Source: an uncultured Acidimicrobiaceae bacterium (lineage in GTDB: Bacteria; Actinomycetota; Acidimicrobiia; Acidimicrobiales; RAAP-2). From it: a stretch of DNA of 55,936 nucleotides. Position 1 is the first letter of the stretch. Each line of letters starts with the position of its first letter. The DNA is taken from the NCBI GenBank assembly GCA_903894295.1, contig CAITPI010000008.1, positions 1 to 55,936 of the forward strand, written 5' to 3'. The translations under genes and the position numbers were made by a program. The notes below the pieces were generated by a model, which ran no database searches, had not been told where the DNA came from, and saw nothing but the letters and a program-made list of their open reading frames with translations. Shown piece after piece: positions 43,505 to 50,796 of the stretch.

Positions 43505-44181
43505 GCCGGGCTGACCTCGGACGAGGATCCGTCCGTCCGTCGCCACTGCATGACGACCGACATGGTGCCGGGATGGAGTTCGAACTCCTGGGCGACGCTG
43601 AACCCGCAGGCCCGGTAGAGAGCCATCGACGCTTCGTTGTCGGTCGAGGTCACGGTGTAGGCCGCGGTGTCACCCCGCCGGCAGACCTCGGCCAGGAAGG
43701 CCTCGACCAGTTGGCGACCGATGCCGTGTCCCTGGCACGACGGGTCGACGGCGATGGCCAGCAGTTCGGATCCTTGTCCCACGCCGGTGGAGTCGGAGGA
43801 TCCGTGGCGCAGGGTCTCGAGGGCCCGCTTCCAGTTCCTGGCCAGCGGGCCGATCACGGAAAACCCAGCAGTCAGAGCGTCGTGGCGCAGGAACTCGCGG
43901 TAGAGCCCCGAAGTCGGACTGGCACACGCCACAAAGCCGACCACCGGGTCGTCACGTTGGGGTTGACCGCTCCGTTGCTCGGTAGCAACCACCAGGAGGC
44001 CTCCCGGCCAGCGCACCACCCGTCGGTACAGGCGGTCGAGAAACCCCGGTCCGAGGAGTGACAGGAATCCGGTGGGGATCTGTTCGGCATGCAGGCGTCC
44101 AGCAACGGCACAGTCGGCCTCGAGCCCGTTTCTCAGGTGAAACTGACGCGGCGTCACCGGGTCGATCTGCTCTTGTCCCAC
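43501..44181 (-). CDS. GNAT-family N-acetyltransferase
   Basis: A 226-residue protein. The acetyl-CoA loop is in LLAIAVDPSCQGHGIGRQLVEAFL (about residues 140-163, Q/R-x-x-G-x-G/A pattern), followed by YTVTSTDNEASMALYRACGF typical of GNATs. Beside a DegT aminotransferase it may N-acetylate an amino-sugar nucleotide, as PseH does. GTG 44181 lies 6 nt after TAGACT, so the three-gene operon has a leaderless-type promoter. Confidence 0.8.
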   Translation of the reverse strand: MGQEQIDPVTPRQFHLRNGLEADCAVAGRLHAEQIPTGFLSLLGPGFLDRLYRRVVRWPGGLLVVATEQRSGQPQRDDPVVGFVACASPTSGLYREFLRHDALTAGFSVIGPLARNWKRALETLRHGSSDSTGVGQGSELLAIAVDPSCQGHGIGRQLVEAFLAEVCRRGDTAAYTVTSTDNEASMALYRACGFSVAQEFELHPGTMSVVMQWRRTDGSSSEVSPA

Positions 44182-44187
44182 CGGGCA

Positions 44188-44193
44188 AGTCTA
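44188..44193 (-). promoter_or_regulatory. -10 box of a leaderless promoter (TAGACT)
   Basis: On the minus strand TAGACT is followed by 6 nt and GTG 44181, the start of the GNAT gene. It is back to back with the cysD promoter. Confidence 0.55.
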
Positions 44194-44217
44194 CGGCGAA
44201 ATCCCTTGTCAATGGCT

Positions 44218-44248
44218 CTATCGAAACCGGGGTTGCCTGCGCTAAGTT
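44218..44248 (+). promoter_or_regulatory. cysD promoter: CTATCGAA element and TAAGTT -10, leaderless
   Basis: CTATCGAA (44218-44225), 17 nt, TAAGTT (44243-44248), 8 nt, then GTG 44257. The upstream element is shared with the sites at 22446 and 39206. The transcript should begin at or near the start codon. Confidence 0.6.
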
Positions 44249-44256
44249 CTCTTCTC

Positions 44257-45192
44257 GTGGAGTCGGAAACCAGTGAAGTGACGGCCGGGCAGTACCAGCT
44301 CAGCCATCTTCGGGCCATCGAAGCCCAGTCCATGCACATCATCCGCGAAGTGGCGGCCGAGTTCGAACGGCCGGTCCTGCTCTTTTCGGGTGGCAAGGAC
44401 TCGGTGGTGATGCTCCGGATGGCGCAAAAGGCATTCTGGCCAGGCAAGATCCCCTTCCCTGTGATGCACATCGACACGGGTCACAACTTCCCCGAGGTGC
44501 TCAAGTTCCGGGATTCGATTGTGGAGGAACTCGAAGCCACCTTGCTCGTGGCCTCGGTCCAGGATTCCATCGACGCCGGCCGTTCCTTCGAAGAGGCAGG
44601 GGTGGATCCGTCCCGGAACCGGTTGCAGACCCGCACCCTGCTCGACGCCATCGCCGAGTACAAGTTCGATGCCGTGTTCGGTGGTGCCCGCCGGGACGAG
44701 GAAAAGGCCCGGGCCAAGGAGCGGGTCTTCTCCTTCCGGGACGAGTTCGGACAGTGGGACCCGAAGAACCAGCGACCCGAGTTGTGGTCCCTTTACAACG
44801 GTCGCCATCAGGTGGGCGAGCACATCCGCGTGTTTCCCATCTCGGACTGGACCGAACTGGACGTCTGGCAGTACATCGGACAGGAAGGCCTCGAGCTGCC
44901 GAGTATCTACTACGCCCACCGTCGGGAAGTGTTCCGCCGCGACGGCATGCTGCTTTCGCCGGGCGAGTTCGTCCACCCCCGCGACGGCGAAGAGGTCTTC
45001 GAGGCGGTCGTGCGTTACCGCACGGTCGGCGACATGACCTGCACCGGGGCCGTGGAGAGCACGGCGGCCGACGTGGACGACATCATTCTCGAGGTGGCGG
45101 CCTCGCGGCTGACCGAACGTGGAGCAACCCGGGCCGACGACCGGGTGTCGGAAGCAGCCATGGAAGACCGCAAACGGGAGGGCTACTTCTAG
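44257..45192 (+). CDS. cysD: Sulfate adenylyltransferase subunit 2 (ATP sulfurylase)
   Basis: A 311-residue PP-loop enzyme. LLFSGGKDSVVMLRM (about residues 37-51) is the ATP-pyrophosphatase loop; GGARRDEEKARAKER and WDPKNQRPELW are CysD-specific blocks, and GDMTCTGAVES lies near the C-terminus. With CysN it makes adenosine 5'-phosphosulfate from sulfate and ATP. GTG 44257 is chosen from its TAAGTT box 8 nt upstream; the frame is open further up but without family sequence. Its stop TAG directly abuts ATG of cysN. Confidence 0.95.
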   Translation: MESETSEVTAGQYQLSHLRAIEAQSMHIIREVAAEFERPVLLFSGGKDSVVMLRMAQKAFWPGKIPFPVMHIDTGHNFPEVLKFRDSIVEELEATLLVASVQDSIDAGRSFEEAGVDPSRNRLQTRTLLDAIAEYKFDAVFGGARRDEEKARAKERVFSFRDEFGQWDPKNQRPELWSLYNGRHQVGEHIRVFPISDWTELDVWQYIGQEGLELPSIYYAHRREVFRRDGMLLSPGEFVHPRDGEEVFEAVVRYRTVGDMTCTGAVESTAADVDDIILEVAASRLTERGATRADDRVSEAAMEDRKREGYF

Positions 45193-46443
45193 ATGGAACT
45201 GTTGCGCTTTGCCACCGCCGGCAGCGTGGATGACGGCAAATCAACCCTGATCGGCCGACTGCTGTACGACTCGAAGGCCATCTTCGAAGACCAGCTCGAG
45301 GCGGTGGAACGGGTGAGTACGGCCCGGGGCGACGACTACACCGACCTGGCGCTCCTCACCGACGGACTCCGGGCCGAGCGGGAGCAAGGCATCACCATCG
45401 ACGTGGCCTACCGGTACTTCGCCACTCCGGCCCGCAAGTTCATCATCGCCGACACCCCCGGGCACGTGCAGTACACCCGGAACATGGTGACCGGAAACTC
45501 GACGGCCGACCTCACCATGGTGCTGGTTGACGCCCGCAAGGGCATTGTGGAGCAGACCCGGCGCCACGCCTTTCTGGCGTCGCTGCTGCGGGTTCCCCAC
45601 CTCCTCATCTGTGTCAACAAGATGGACCTCGTCAGTTACGACCAGGCGGTGTTCGACCGGATCCGGGAGGAGTTCACGGCGTTTGCCAGCCGGCTCGACG
45701 TGAGCGACATGACCTTCATCCCGATCTCGGCCCTTGAGGGTGACAACGTCGTCACCCGGTCGATCAACATGCCCTGGTACGAAGGGGCCTCGCTGCTGCA
45801 CCATCTCGAGACGGTCTACATCGCTTCGGACCGGAATCTGATCGATCCCCGGTTCCCGGTCCAGTGGGTCATTCGGCCCCAGTCCTCGGAACGTCGGGAC
45901 TACCGGGGCTATGCCGGCCGGGTGGCTGGCGGCGTCTTCCGGCCCGGGGATGAAGTCATGGTGCTTCCGTCGGGCCTCACCACCAAGGTGGCGGGCATCG
46001 ACTCCTTCGAGGGGCCCCTCGACGAGGCGTTCCCGCCGATGTCGGTCACGATCCGGCTCGAGGACGAACTCGACATCTCCCGGGGCGACATGATCTGTCG
46101 GCCCAACAACAAGCCCTTTGTCGGACAGGACCTTGACGCCATGGTCTGCTGGATGACGGAACGACCGCTCCAGGTGGGCGACTTCATGGCCCTGAAGCAC
46201 ACCACCCGGTGGGTACGGGCCGTGGTGAAGGACATCAACTACCGACTCGACGTCAACACCCTCCACCGGGACGAGGCCGCCACGGCGTTGGGCCTCAACG
46301 ATGTCGGCCGGGTCTCCCTGAGGGTCACCCAGCCGCTCTTCTACGACAGCTACCGACGGAACCGCACGACCGGCTCGTTAATTCTTGCCACCGAGGACAC
46401 CAACCTGACGGCCGGTGCCGGCATGCTCCTCGGTCCGGATTGA
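45193..46443 (+). CDS. cysN: Sulfate adenylyltransferase subunit 1 (GTPase)
   Basis: A 416-residue EF-Tu-like GTPase. AGSVDDGKSTLIGRLL is G1, the EREQGITIDVAYRYF switch follows, DTPGHVQY is G3 and NKMDL is G4; beta-barrel domains II and III make up the second half. GTP hydrolysis drives APS synthesis by CysD. It is not fused to an APS kinase, unlike NodQ or many CysNC proteins; cysC is a separate gene 10 nt downstream. Confidence 0.95.
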   Translation: MELLRFATAGSVDDGKSTLIGRLLYDSKAIFEDQLEAVERVSTARGDDYTDLALLTDGLRAEREQGITIDVAYRYFATPARKFIIADTPGHVQYTRNMVTGNSTADLTMVLVDARKGIVEQTRRHAFLASLLRVPHLLICVNKMDLVSYDQAVFDRIREEFTAFASRLDVSDMTFIPISALEGDNVVTRSINMPWYEGASLLHHLETVYIASDRNLIDPRFPVQWVIRPQSSERRDYRGYAGRVAGGVFRPGDEVMVLPSGLTTKVAGIDSFEGPLDEAFPPMSVTIRLEDELDISRGDMICRPNNKPFVGQDLDAMVCWMTERPLQVGDFMALKHTTRWVRAVVKDINYRLDVNTLHRDEAATALGLNDVGRVSLRVTQPLFYDSYRRNRTTGSLILATEDTNLTAGAGMLLGPD

Positions 46444-46453
46444 TCACTGCTTG

Positions 46454-47056
46454 ATGACGTCGGACAACATCACCTGGCACGCCGGCAAGGTCACCCGCCA
46501 GGACCGGGCCGAGCTCCTCGGCGCCCCGGGTGCGACCCTCTGGTTCACCGGCCTGTCCGGTTCCGGCAAGTCGACCCTCGCCACGGCGGTGGAACGGGAA
46601 CTGATCCGCCAGGGTCGGGCCGCCTACCGGTTGGACGGGGACAACCTGCGCACCGGGCTCAACGGCGACCTGGGCTTCTCCCGGGAAGCCCGTGAGGAAA
46701 ACTGTCGTCGGGTGGCCGAAGTGGCGTGCCTGTTCGCCGACGCCGGGCTGGTGTCGGTGGTTGCCATCATCAGCCCCTACGCCGAGTCCCGACGGATGGC
46801 CCGACGCCTTCATGAAGACGCCGGGCTGCCCTTTGTCGAGGTGTACATGGCAGCTTCTGCCGCCGACTGTGCCGAACGGGACCCCAAGGGCCTCTACGCC
46901 AAGGCCAACACGGGTGGCATTGAGGGGTTCACAGGGATCGACGATCCCTATGAGGTTCCCGAGTCGCCCGAGTTGAAGATCGAACCGGACGTGAGCGTCG
47001 AAGCAGGCATCAAACTGGTCCTTGCCGCACTGGACCGTTCCGCCACCGGCCACTGA
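46454..47056 (+). CDS. cysC: Adenylylsulfate (APS) kinase
   Basis: A 200-residue kinase. GLSGSGKSTLA (about residues 31-41) is the P-loop, LDGDNLRTGLNGDLGFS the APS-binding segment, and GIDDPYEVPESPEL the lid region. It phosphorylates APS to PAPS, the sulfate donor for sulfotransferases. No PAPS or APS reductase gene is adjacent, which points to sulfation rather than cysteine synthesis. ATG 46454 is used; an upstream in-frame start would lie inside cysN. Confidence 0.95.
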   Translation: MTSDNITWHAGKVTRQDRAELLGAPGATLWFTGLSGSGKSTLATAVERELIRQGRAAYRLDGDNLRTGLNGDLGFSREAREENCRRVAEVACLFADAGLVSVVAIISPYAESRRMARRLHEDAGLPFVEVYMAASAADCAERDPKGLYAKANTGGIEGFTGIDDPYEVPESPELKIEPDVSVEAGIKLVLAALDRSATGH

Positions 47057-47121
47057 CCGGCCCATGCCTGACGGCCCGGGAGTTGGGGCCGCTGGCCGCT
47101 GGCCGCTGGCCGATGGGCCGG
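47057..47121 (+). repeat. Inverted repeat enclosing 7-bp tandem repeats, between cysC and the convergent gene
   Basis: CCGGCCCAT starts immediately after the cysC stop (47057-47065) and is matched by ATGGGCCGG at 47113-47121. The loop holds three copies of GGCCGCT (47087-47107) and a partial fourth. It may act as a terminator for the converging genes, and the heptamers could vary in number by slippage. Confidence 0.5.
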
Positions 47122-47141
47122 CCGGATGCCGATGTGCGGGC

Positions 47142-48581
47142 TTACTCGTCGCCGGGGTTTGGCGTCGCTTCCACGATGAACTGATAGCCGAACATGGTCG
47201 GCCACAGGCCCAGAAGCAACTGGTCCACCAGGCGGAGCAGGTGAGCCTTTCCTCCATCGACCCCGAGGGCATCGAGGGGAAGCCCAACCGGTTCGACCCG
47301 CCGGATCTGGTACCCGCTGCGCTGGATCAGCTTCTGGATGCTGCGTCGGGTGAAGAAGCGAAGGTGGGTGGCGTCCAGAATGCCGCGCTGGTCGTAGTCG
47401 AACAGTCCGAGGGTGTGGCGTGAACGCGGATACCAGTGGGCGATGTTGGGAACGCAGAACAGGGCCGACCCGCCGGGAGCGAGCACGCGGCGGATCTGCT
47501 TCATGAAGTCTCCCGGGTTGACCAGGTGCTCGAGGACGTCGGCGGCCAGCACAAGGTCGTAGTCGCCACCGACCTCGGACGGGATTCCCTCGTTGAGGTC
47601 GGCTTTGTAAAACTCGGTCACCCGGTCCCGGACCCCGGGGATCTCGGTCACGTCGACGCCAACCACGGTGTGGCCCATGCTTTGCAGCCGCTCGGCCAGC
47701 AGCCCGCTCGAGCAGCCTAGGTCCAGGATCCGGCAGGGCGACCGGCTGCCGATCAGCGCCGAGATCCGGCCATGTGAACTGTCCTCGCTCGGCTTGAGCT
47801 GGTACTCCTCGTTCAGGGCGATGCGTGAGCCATCACCGAAACCGGCCTTCTGGAGGCGGTAGGTGAGGACGTCTTTTGTCACGTCCTTGGCATAACCCAG
47901 GCCGTCGACGTAGCAGATCTCGTCGCCGTAGTAGGTGGGGATCGGCACTTCGGCGATGCGCATGCCGGCATCGTGCAGCTGGATGATGATCTGGGTGTCG
48001 AAGTTGAATCCGTCGGAGTTTCGCTCGAAGGGGATCTGCTTCAAGGCGGCGACCGAGTAGGCCCGGTAACCCGAGTGGAACTCGGTGAGGTCGGTGCCGA
48101 GCGTGGCGTTCTCGAACTTCGACAGGATGCGGTTGCCCACGTACTTGTAGAGCGGCATACCGCCCTTGCGGGCTGCACCCTTGATCATGATGCGTGACCC
48201 GAACACGGCATCGGCTTCCCCCCGAAGCAGGGGTTCGACAATGTCGGGCAGGGACTCGGGGGCGTACTGGCCATCCCCGTGCAGCATGACCACCACGTCA
48301 AGGCCGTGCTCAATGGCGAGGTTGTAGCCAGCCTTCTGGTTCCCGCCATACCCGAGGTTCTTGGGTTGACGGATCAGGGTGATGGGCAGATCCGAGACCT
48401 GCTGGTAGCCCAGGCCGACGAGATACGTCGAATCCTGGCTGTGGTCGTCGCTGACGATCACTTCGGCAATCTCGGGACGGACCTCCATGGGAATCCGGTC
48501 CAGGGTCTTCGCCAACGTCGACGCAGCATTGTAGGCCACGACCAAGATGCCGATTCGCTTCGTGCCTGCCGTCAACGCCAT
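47142..48581 (-). CDS. Glycosyltransferase family 2 fused to a class I methyltransferase
   Basis: A 479-residue two-domain protein. Residues 1-240 are a GT2 domain like DPM1-type transferases (ILVVAYNAASTLAKTLDRI, SDDHSQDST, MLHGDGQYAPE, GSRIM). Residues 275-470 are a SAM methyltransferase (ILDLGCSSGLLAERLQ as motif I, LAADVLEHLVNPG as motif IV, RRVLAPGGSALFCVPN). Both halves look complete. They may add a sugar and then methylate it, for example to cap a chain. ATG 48581 has GAAGGAA 8 nt upstream. Confidence 0.85.
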   Translation of the reverse strand: MALTAGTKRIGILVVAYNAASTLAKTLDRIPMEVRPEIAEVIVSDDHSQDSTYLVGLGYQQVSDLPITLIRQPKNLGYGGNQKAGYNLAIEHGLDVVVMLHGDGQYAPESLPDIVEPLLRGEADAVFGSRIMIKGAARKGGMPLYKYVGNRILSKFENATLGTDLTEFHSGYRAYSVAALKQIPFERNSDGFNFDTQIIIQLHDAGMRIAEVPIPTYYGDEICYVDGLGYAKDVTKDVLTYRLQKAGFGDGSRIALNEEYQLKPSEDSSHGRISALIGSRSPCRILDLGCSSGLLAERLQSMGHTVVGVDVTEIPGVRDRVTEFYKADLNEGIPSEVGGDYDLVLAADVLEHLVNPGDFMKQIRRVLAPGGSALFCVPNIAHWYPRSRHTLGLFDYDQRGILDATHLRFFTRRSIQKLIQRSGYQIRRVEPVGLPLDALGVDGGKAHLLRLVDQLLLGLWPTMFGYQFIVEATPNPGDE

Positions 48582-48607
48582 GACCCGGTTCCTTCCCTCG
48601 CCCTTCC

Positions 48608-48613
48608 AGCGTA
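48608..48613 (-). promoter_or_regulatory. -10 box (TACGCT) of the GT2-methyltransferase gene
   Basis: On the minus strand TACGCT lies 26 nt before ATG 48581, giving a short leader with GAAGGAA. Confidence 0.4.
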
Positions 48614-48731
48614 GAACGACGTGCCCTCCGGCGAAAGGGGTAGTTTCATGGAAGTGTTATCGGCGGCGGGGGCAGGCCAACTTGAACGACTTTCCGGGGC
48701 GGAAGATCTGACCCAGGACCAGACCACCTCA

Positions 48732-48795
48732 GATTTGAGGATATTGAAGTAATCGGCGTAAACGATTTGAGGTAGCAGGTTCGTGCGCCTACCCT
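48732..48795 (+). promoter_or_regulatory. Promoter of the cysteine-rich surface protein, with a repeated GATTTGAGG
   Basis: TTGAGG (48767-48772), 17 nt, TACCCT (48790-48795) gives a standard-spaced sigma-70-type promoter. GATTTGAGG occurs twice, at 48732-48740 and 48764-48772, exactly 32 bp apart; the second copy contains the -35. The first could be a regulator site on the same helix face. Confidence 0.55.
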
Positions 48796-48836
48796 AGGAG
48801 TACGGAGAACAGGGCAGACTCACGTTTAGAGGGCAC

Positions 48837-49865
48837 ATGCGGACATTGGGAATGAAGCGGATTCTGGCATTGGCGGTAGGCCTGCTTGCGATGCTTGGCG
48901 CGCTCTCGTTGACGTCCACTCCCGCCTCGGCTCTGGCCGGTGGAGGCGTACCTACCCATGGGTTCCACACGGTTCGACTGCACTTTGATGTCAAGAACGA
49001 GCGGGCGGTCATGCGGGTCCCGACCCCCAAGTGCCCGAGCGAGAGCCCGTGTGCCTGGCTCCTCATCATCAATGAACCCAAGCTGTCGCCGCAAGTGGTG
49101 GGAGAAGCGGTCTGTTGCGAAGCTGGTGTCGACGAGGTTTACGTCAGTTGGCCCCGGGAGTTTGAGGGCATCATCCAGGCCGACGCCCTCATCTCCGTTG
49201 AGCAGTTCACCAACGGCCACGCAACGGCAGGGCCGTGGACGTATGTCACGGGAGCCAGGCACTACATCAACACGTTGACCAACCCTTGCACCGGCACGTC
49301 ATGCCCCTGTGTCACGAACTGCCCCTGCACCGGCACGTCGTGCCCCTGTGTCACGAACTGCCCCTGCACCGGCACGTCGTGCCCCTGTGTCACGAACTGC
49401 CCCTGCACCGGCACCTCTTGCCCCTGTGTCACGAACTGCCCCTGCACCGGCACCTCTTGCCCCTGCACCGGTACCTCTTGCCCCTGCACCGGATCGTCCT
49501 GCCATTGCACCGGCACGTCGTGCGGTAGTGGCGGTGGCGGAGGTGGTGGCGGTTCAGGCAACTCTGGTTCGGGTGGCGGTTCGGGCCAGGTGCTGCCGTT
49601 CACCGGAAGTTCGGGAAGTGGGCATGGTCGCAATACCGTCCATACCTTGACGATCCACCACCGCAACGGATCGCTTCCCTACACCAAGGGCAAGCACCAC
49701 AAGACGGGTTCGTCGACGGCATCTACTTCGAGTGTCCAGCCATCGAACTTCTGGTCAAACGGCGGTTTGGCCCTCATCCTGATCCTTCTGGCACTGGCAC
49801 TCCTGGGAGGCTGGCTTTTGTTGGGCAAACGGCGGCGAGATGAGGATGGTGCAGCACCTGCCTAA
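48837..49865 (+). CDS. Secreted cysteine-rich repeat protein with C-terminal membrane anchor and displaced LPFTG
   Basis: A 342-residue protein. A signal peptide spans about 1-34 (ending ASALA), followed by an N-terminal domain with paired Cys (about 35-145). Residues 150-229 are a Cys-rich array of the 13-residue unit CPCTGTSCPCVTN. Next come a Gly/Ser linker, LPFTG at 253-257, LPYTK at 280-284, a TM helix at 309-329 and a basic tail. LPxTG plus TM plus positive tail recalls sortase substrates, but LPFTG lies about 50 residues before the helix instead of directly before it. The array may bind metal or form a disulfide rod. Starts ATG 48837 or ATG 48852 are both possible. Confidence 0.75.
   Translation: MRTLGMKRILALAVGLLAMLGALSLTSTPASALAGGGVPTHGFHTVRLHFDVKNERAVMRVPTPKCPSESPCAWLLIINEPKLSPQVVGEAVCCEAGVDEVYVSWPREFEGIIQADALISVEQFTNGHATAGPWTYVTGARHYINTLTNPCTGTSCPCVTNCPCTGTSCPCVTNCPCTGTSCPCVTNCPCTGTSCPCVTNCPCTGTSCPCTGTSCPCTGSSCHCTGTSCGSGGGGGGGGSGNSGSGGGSGQVLPFTGSSGSGHGRNTVHTLTIHHRNGSLPYTKGKHHKTGSSTASTSSVQPSNFWSNGGLALILILLALALLGGWLLLGKRRRDEDGAAPA
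49283..49523 (+). repeat. 39-bp tandem repeat array encoding the Cys-Pro-Cys units
   Basis: Four 39-bp copies (49283-49321, 49322-49360, 49361-49399, 49400-49438) are nearly identical; a degenerate tail of shorter units runs to 49523. The near identity, including synonymous positions, indicates recent duplication or gene conversion. Confidence 0.9.
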
Positions 49866-49938
49866 GGCGGGTTGTTGTATTCGTGGGAACTTTTCCGGTT
49901 TGTCCACATCGGTCGCCATTGTTGGCGGTCTTGCAAGG

Positions 49939-49944
49939 TAGGTT
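49939..49944 (+). promoter_or_regulatory. -10 box of a leaderless promoter (TAGGTT)
   Basis: TAGGTT is followed by 6 nt and ATG 49951, with no Shine-Dalgarno. Confidence 0.55.
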
Positions 49945-49950
49945 TACGTC

Positions 49951-50328
49951 ATGAAGAAATGGATTGTCCCGATCATCCTCGCGGTTGTTGGCGTGATCTG
50001 CCTCATTCTGGCCATCGAGTTTCTGACGACGAGCATCGGCAGTCTGCCGAGTTTTCTGGGTGGGCATGTGGTGCCTGGTCGTCATCCGCACGGTGGAGGC
50101 CACTACCACCTCCGAGGTGCCATTCTCGTTCTGGTCGCGGTTGCCCTCTTCGCAGTTGCCATCTTTCTTGGATTCTTCAGCGGCAAGAAGACGGCCCAGG
50201 CGCCTTCGGCTACCGCCGGGTCTGTGGCCAAGAGCACAACGGCGACGAGTTCGTCGGCTGACCTTCTGAGTCAAACCCCCGCTGGCGAGGATGAGGAAGG
50301 CAGCTCGGCGGAGGACGCCAACTCCTGA
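49951..50328 (+). CDS. Small two-TM membrane protein of unknown function
   Basis: A 125-residue protein I do not recognise. TM1 covers about residues 5-26 and TM2 about 57-77, with a His/Gly-rich loop between (GRHPHGGGHYH). The C-terminal 45 residues are hydrophilic, Ser/Thr/Ala-rich and then acidic. The His cluster could bind metal. It follows the cysteine-rich surface protein by 85 nt but has its own leaderless-type start. It resembles no polysaccharide enzyme. Confidence 0.6.
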   Translation: MKKWIVPIILAVVGVICLILAIEFLTTSIGSLPSFLGGHVVPGRHPHGGGHYHLRGAILVLVAVALFAVAIFLGFFSGKKTAQAPSATAGSVAKSTTATSSSADLLSQTPAGEDEEGSSAEDANS

Positions 50329-50796
50329 CGTCAATGGCCGATGAGGCCGTTCAACATCGCCGTTGGTTTTGTCGGCGGCGTGCAACCCGTTCTTGCCTTG
50401 CTCTGTGTGTGGGCCCGTCTCGAGGATCACCCCAAGATCGGCCCGGCGAATGACGTTCCTATCGGATGTGGAGGCCGGAGAAACGCAACAGGAGTGGCGC
50501 TTGTTCTGGCTGCGTGGCGTGTGTGCAACCGACATCCGCAGTGGCGTTGAACGACCGACGCCCTTGGCTGTTCGATGAATCAGTCCCCCCGCTCCGGGAT
50601 CCCGACACGTCGATGGAAAGTCCCCTCGGCGTTGGTTGTCTTCTACCTCCTTTCCCGGTGCGGTTTCTACCTTGCCGGTGTCCGACTCAATCCCATCGGC
50701 GTCGAAGGTCACCAGAACCCCCGACAGGTTGACCTTGCGCTGCTGAAGAGCCACTTCGTCCAGAGCATCTGATACCTCCACCGAACGGTGTAGACA
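50329..50796 (+). other. Gene-free stretch
   Basis: Several short open frames occur on both strands, but none has a family motif, good start signals or the third-position GC bias of the neighbouring genes. It probably contains the eroded 5' part of the nucleotidyltransferase that follows, but I cannot trace it base by base. Confidence 0.4.

Noticed and set aside
49283-49523. Regular 39-bp repeats that could be taken for a CRISPR array
   Set aside because: There are no unique spacers; the copies are head to tail, keep one reading frame and encode Cys-Pro-Cys units within a secreted protein.
49593-49607. LPFTG as a working sortase signal
   Set aside because: It lies about 50 residues before the membrane helix, while true signals sit directly before it; no sortase gene is in the window. 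It is kept as an oddity only.
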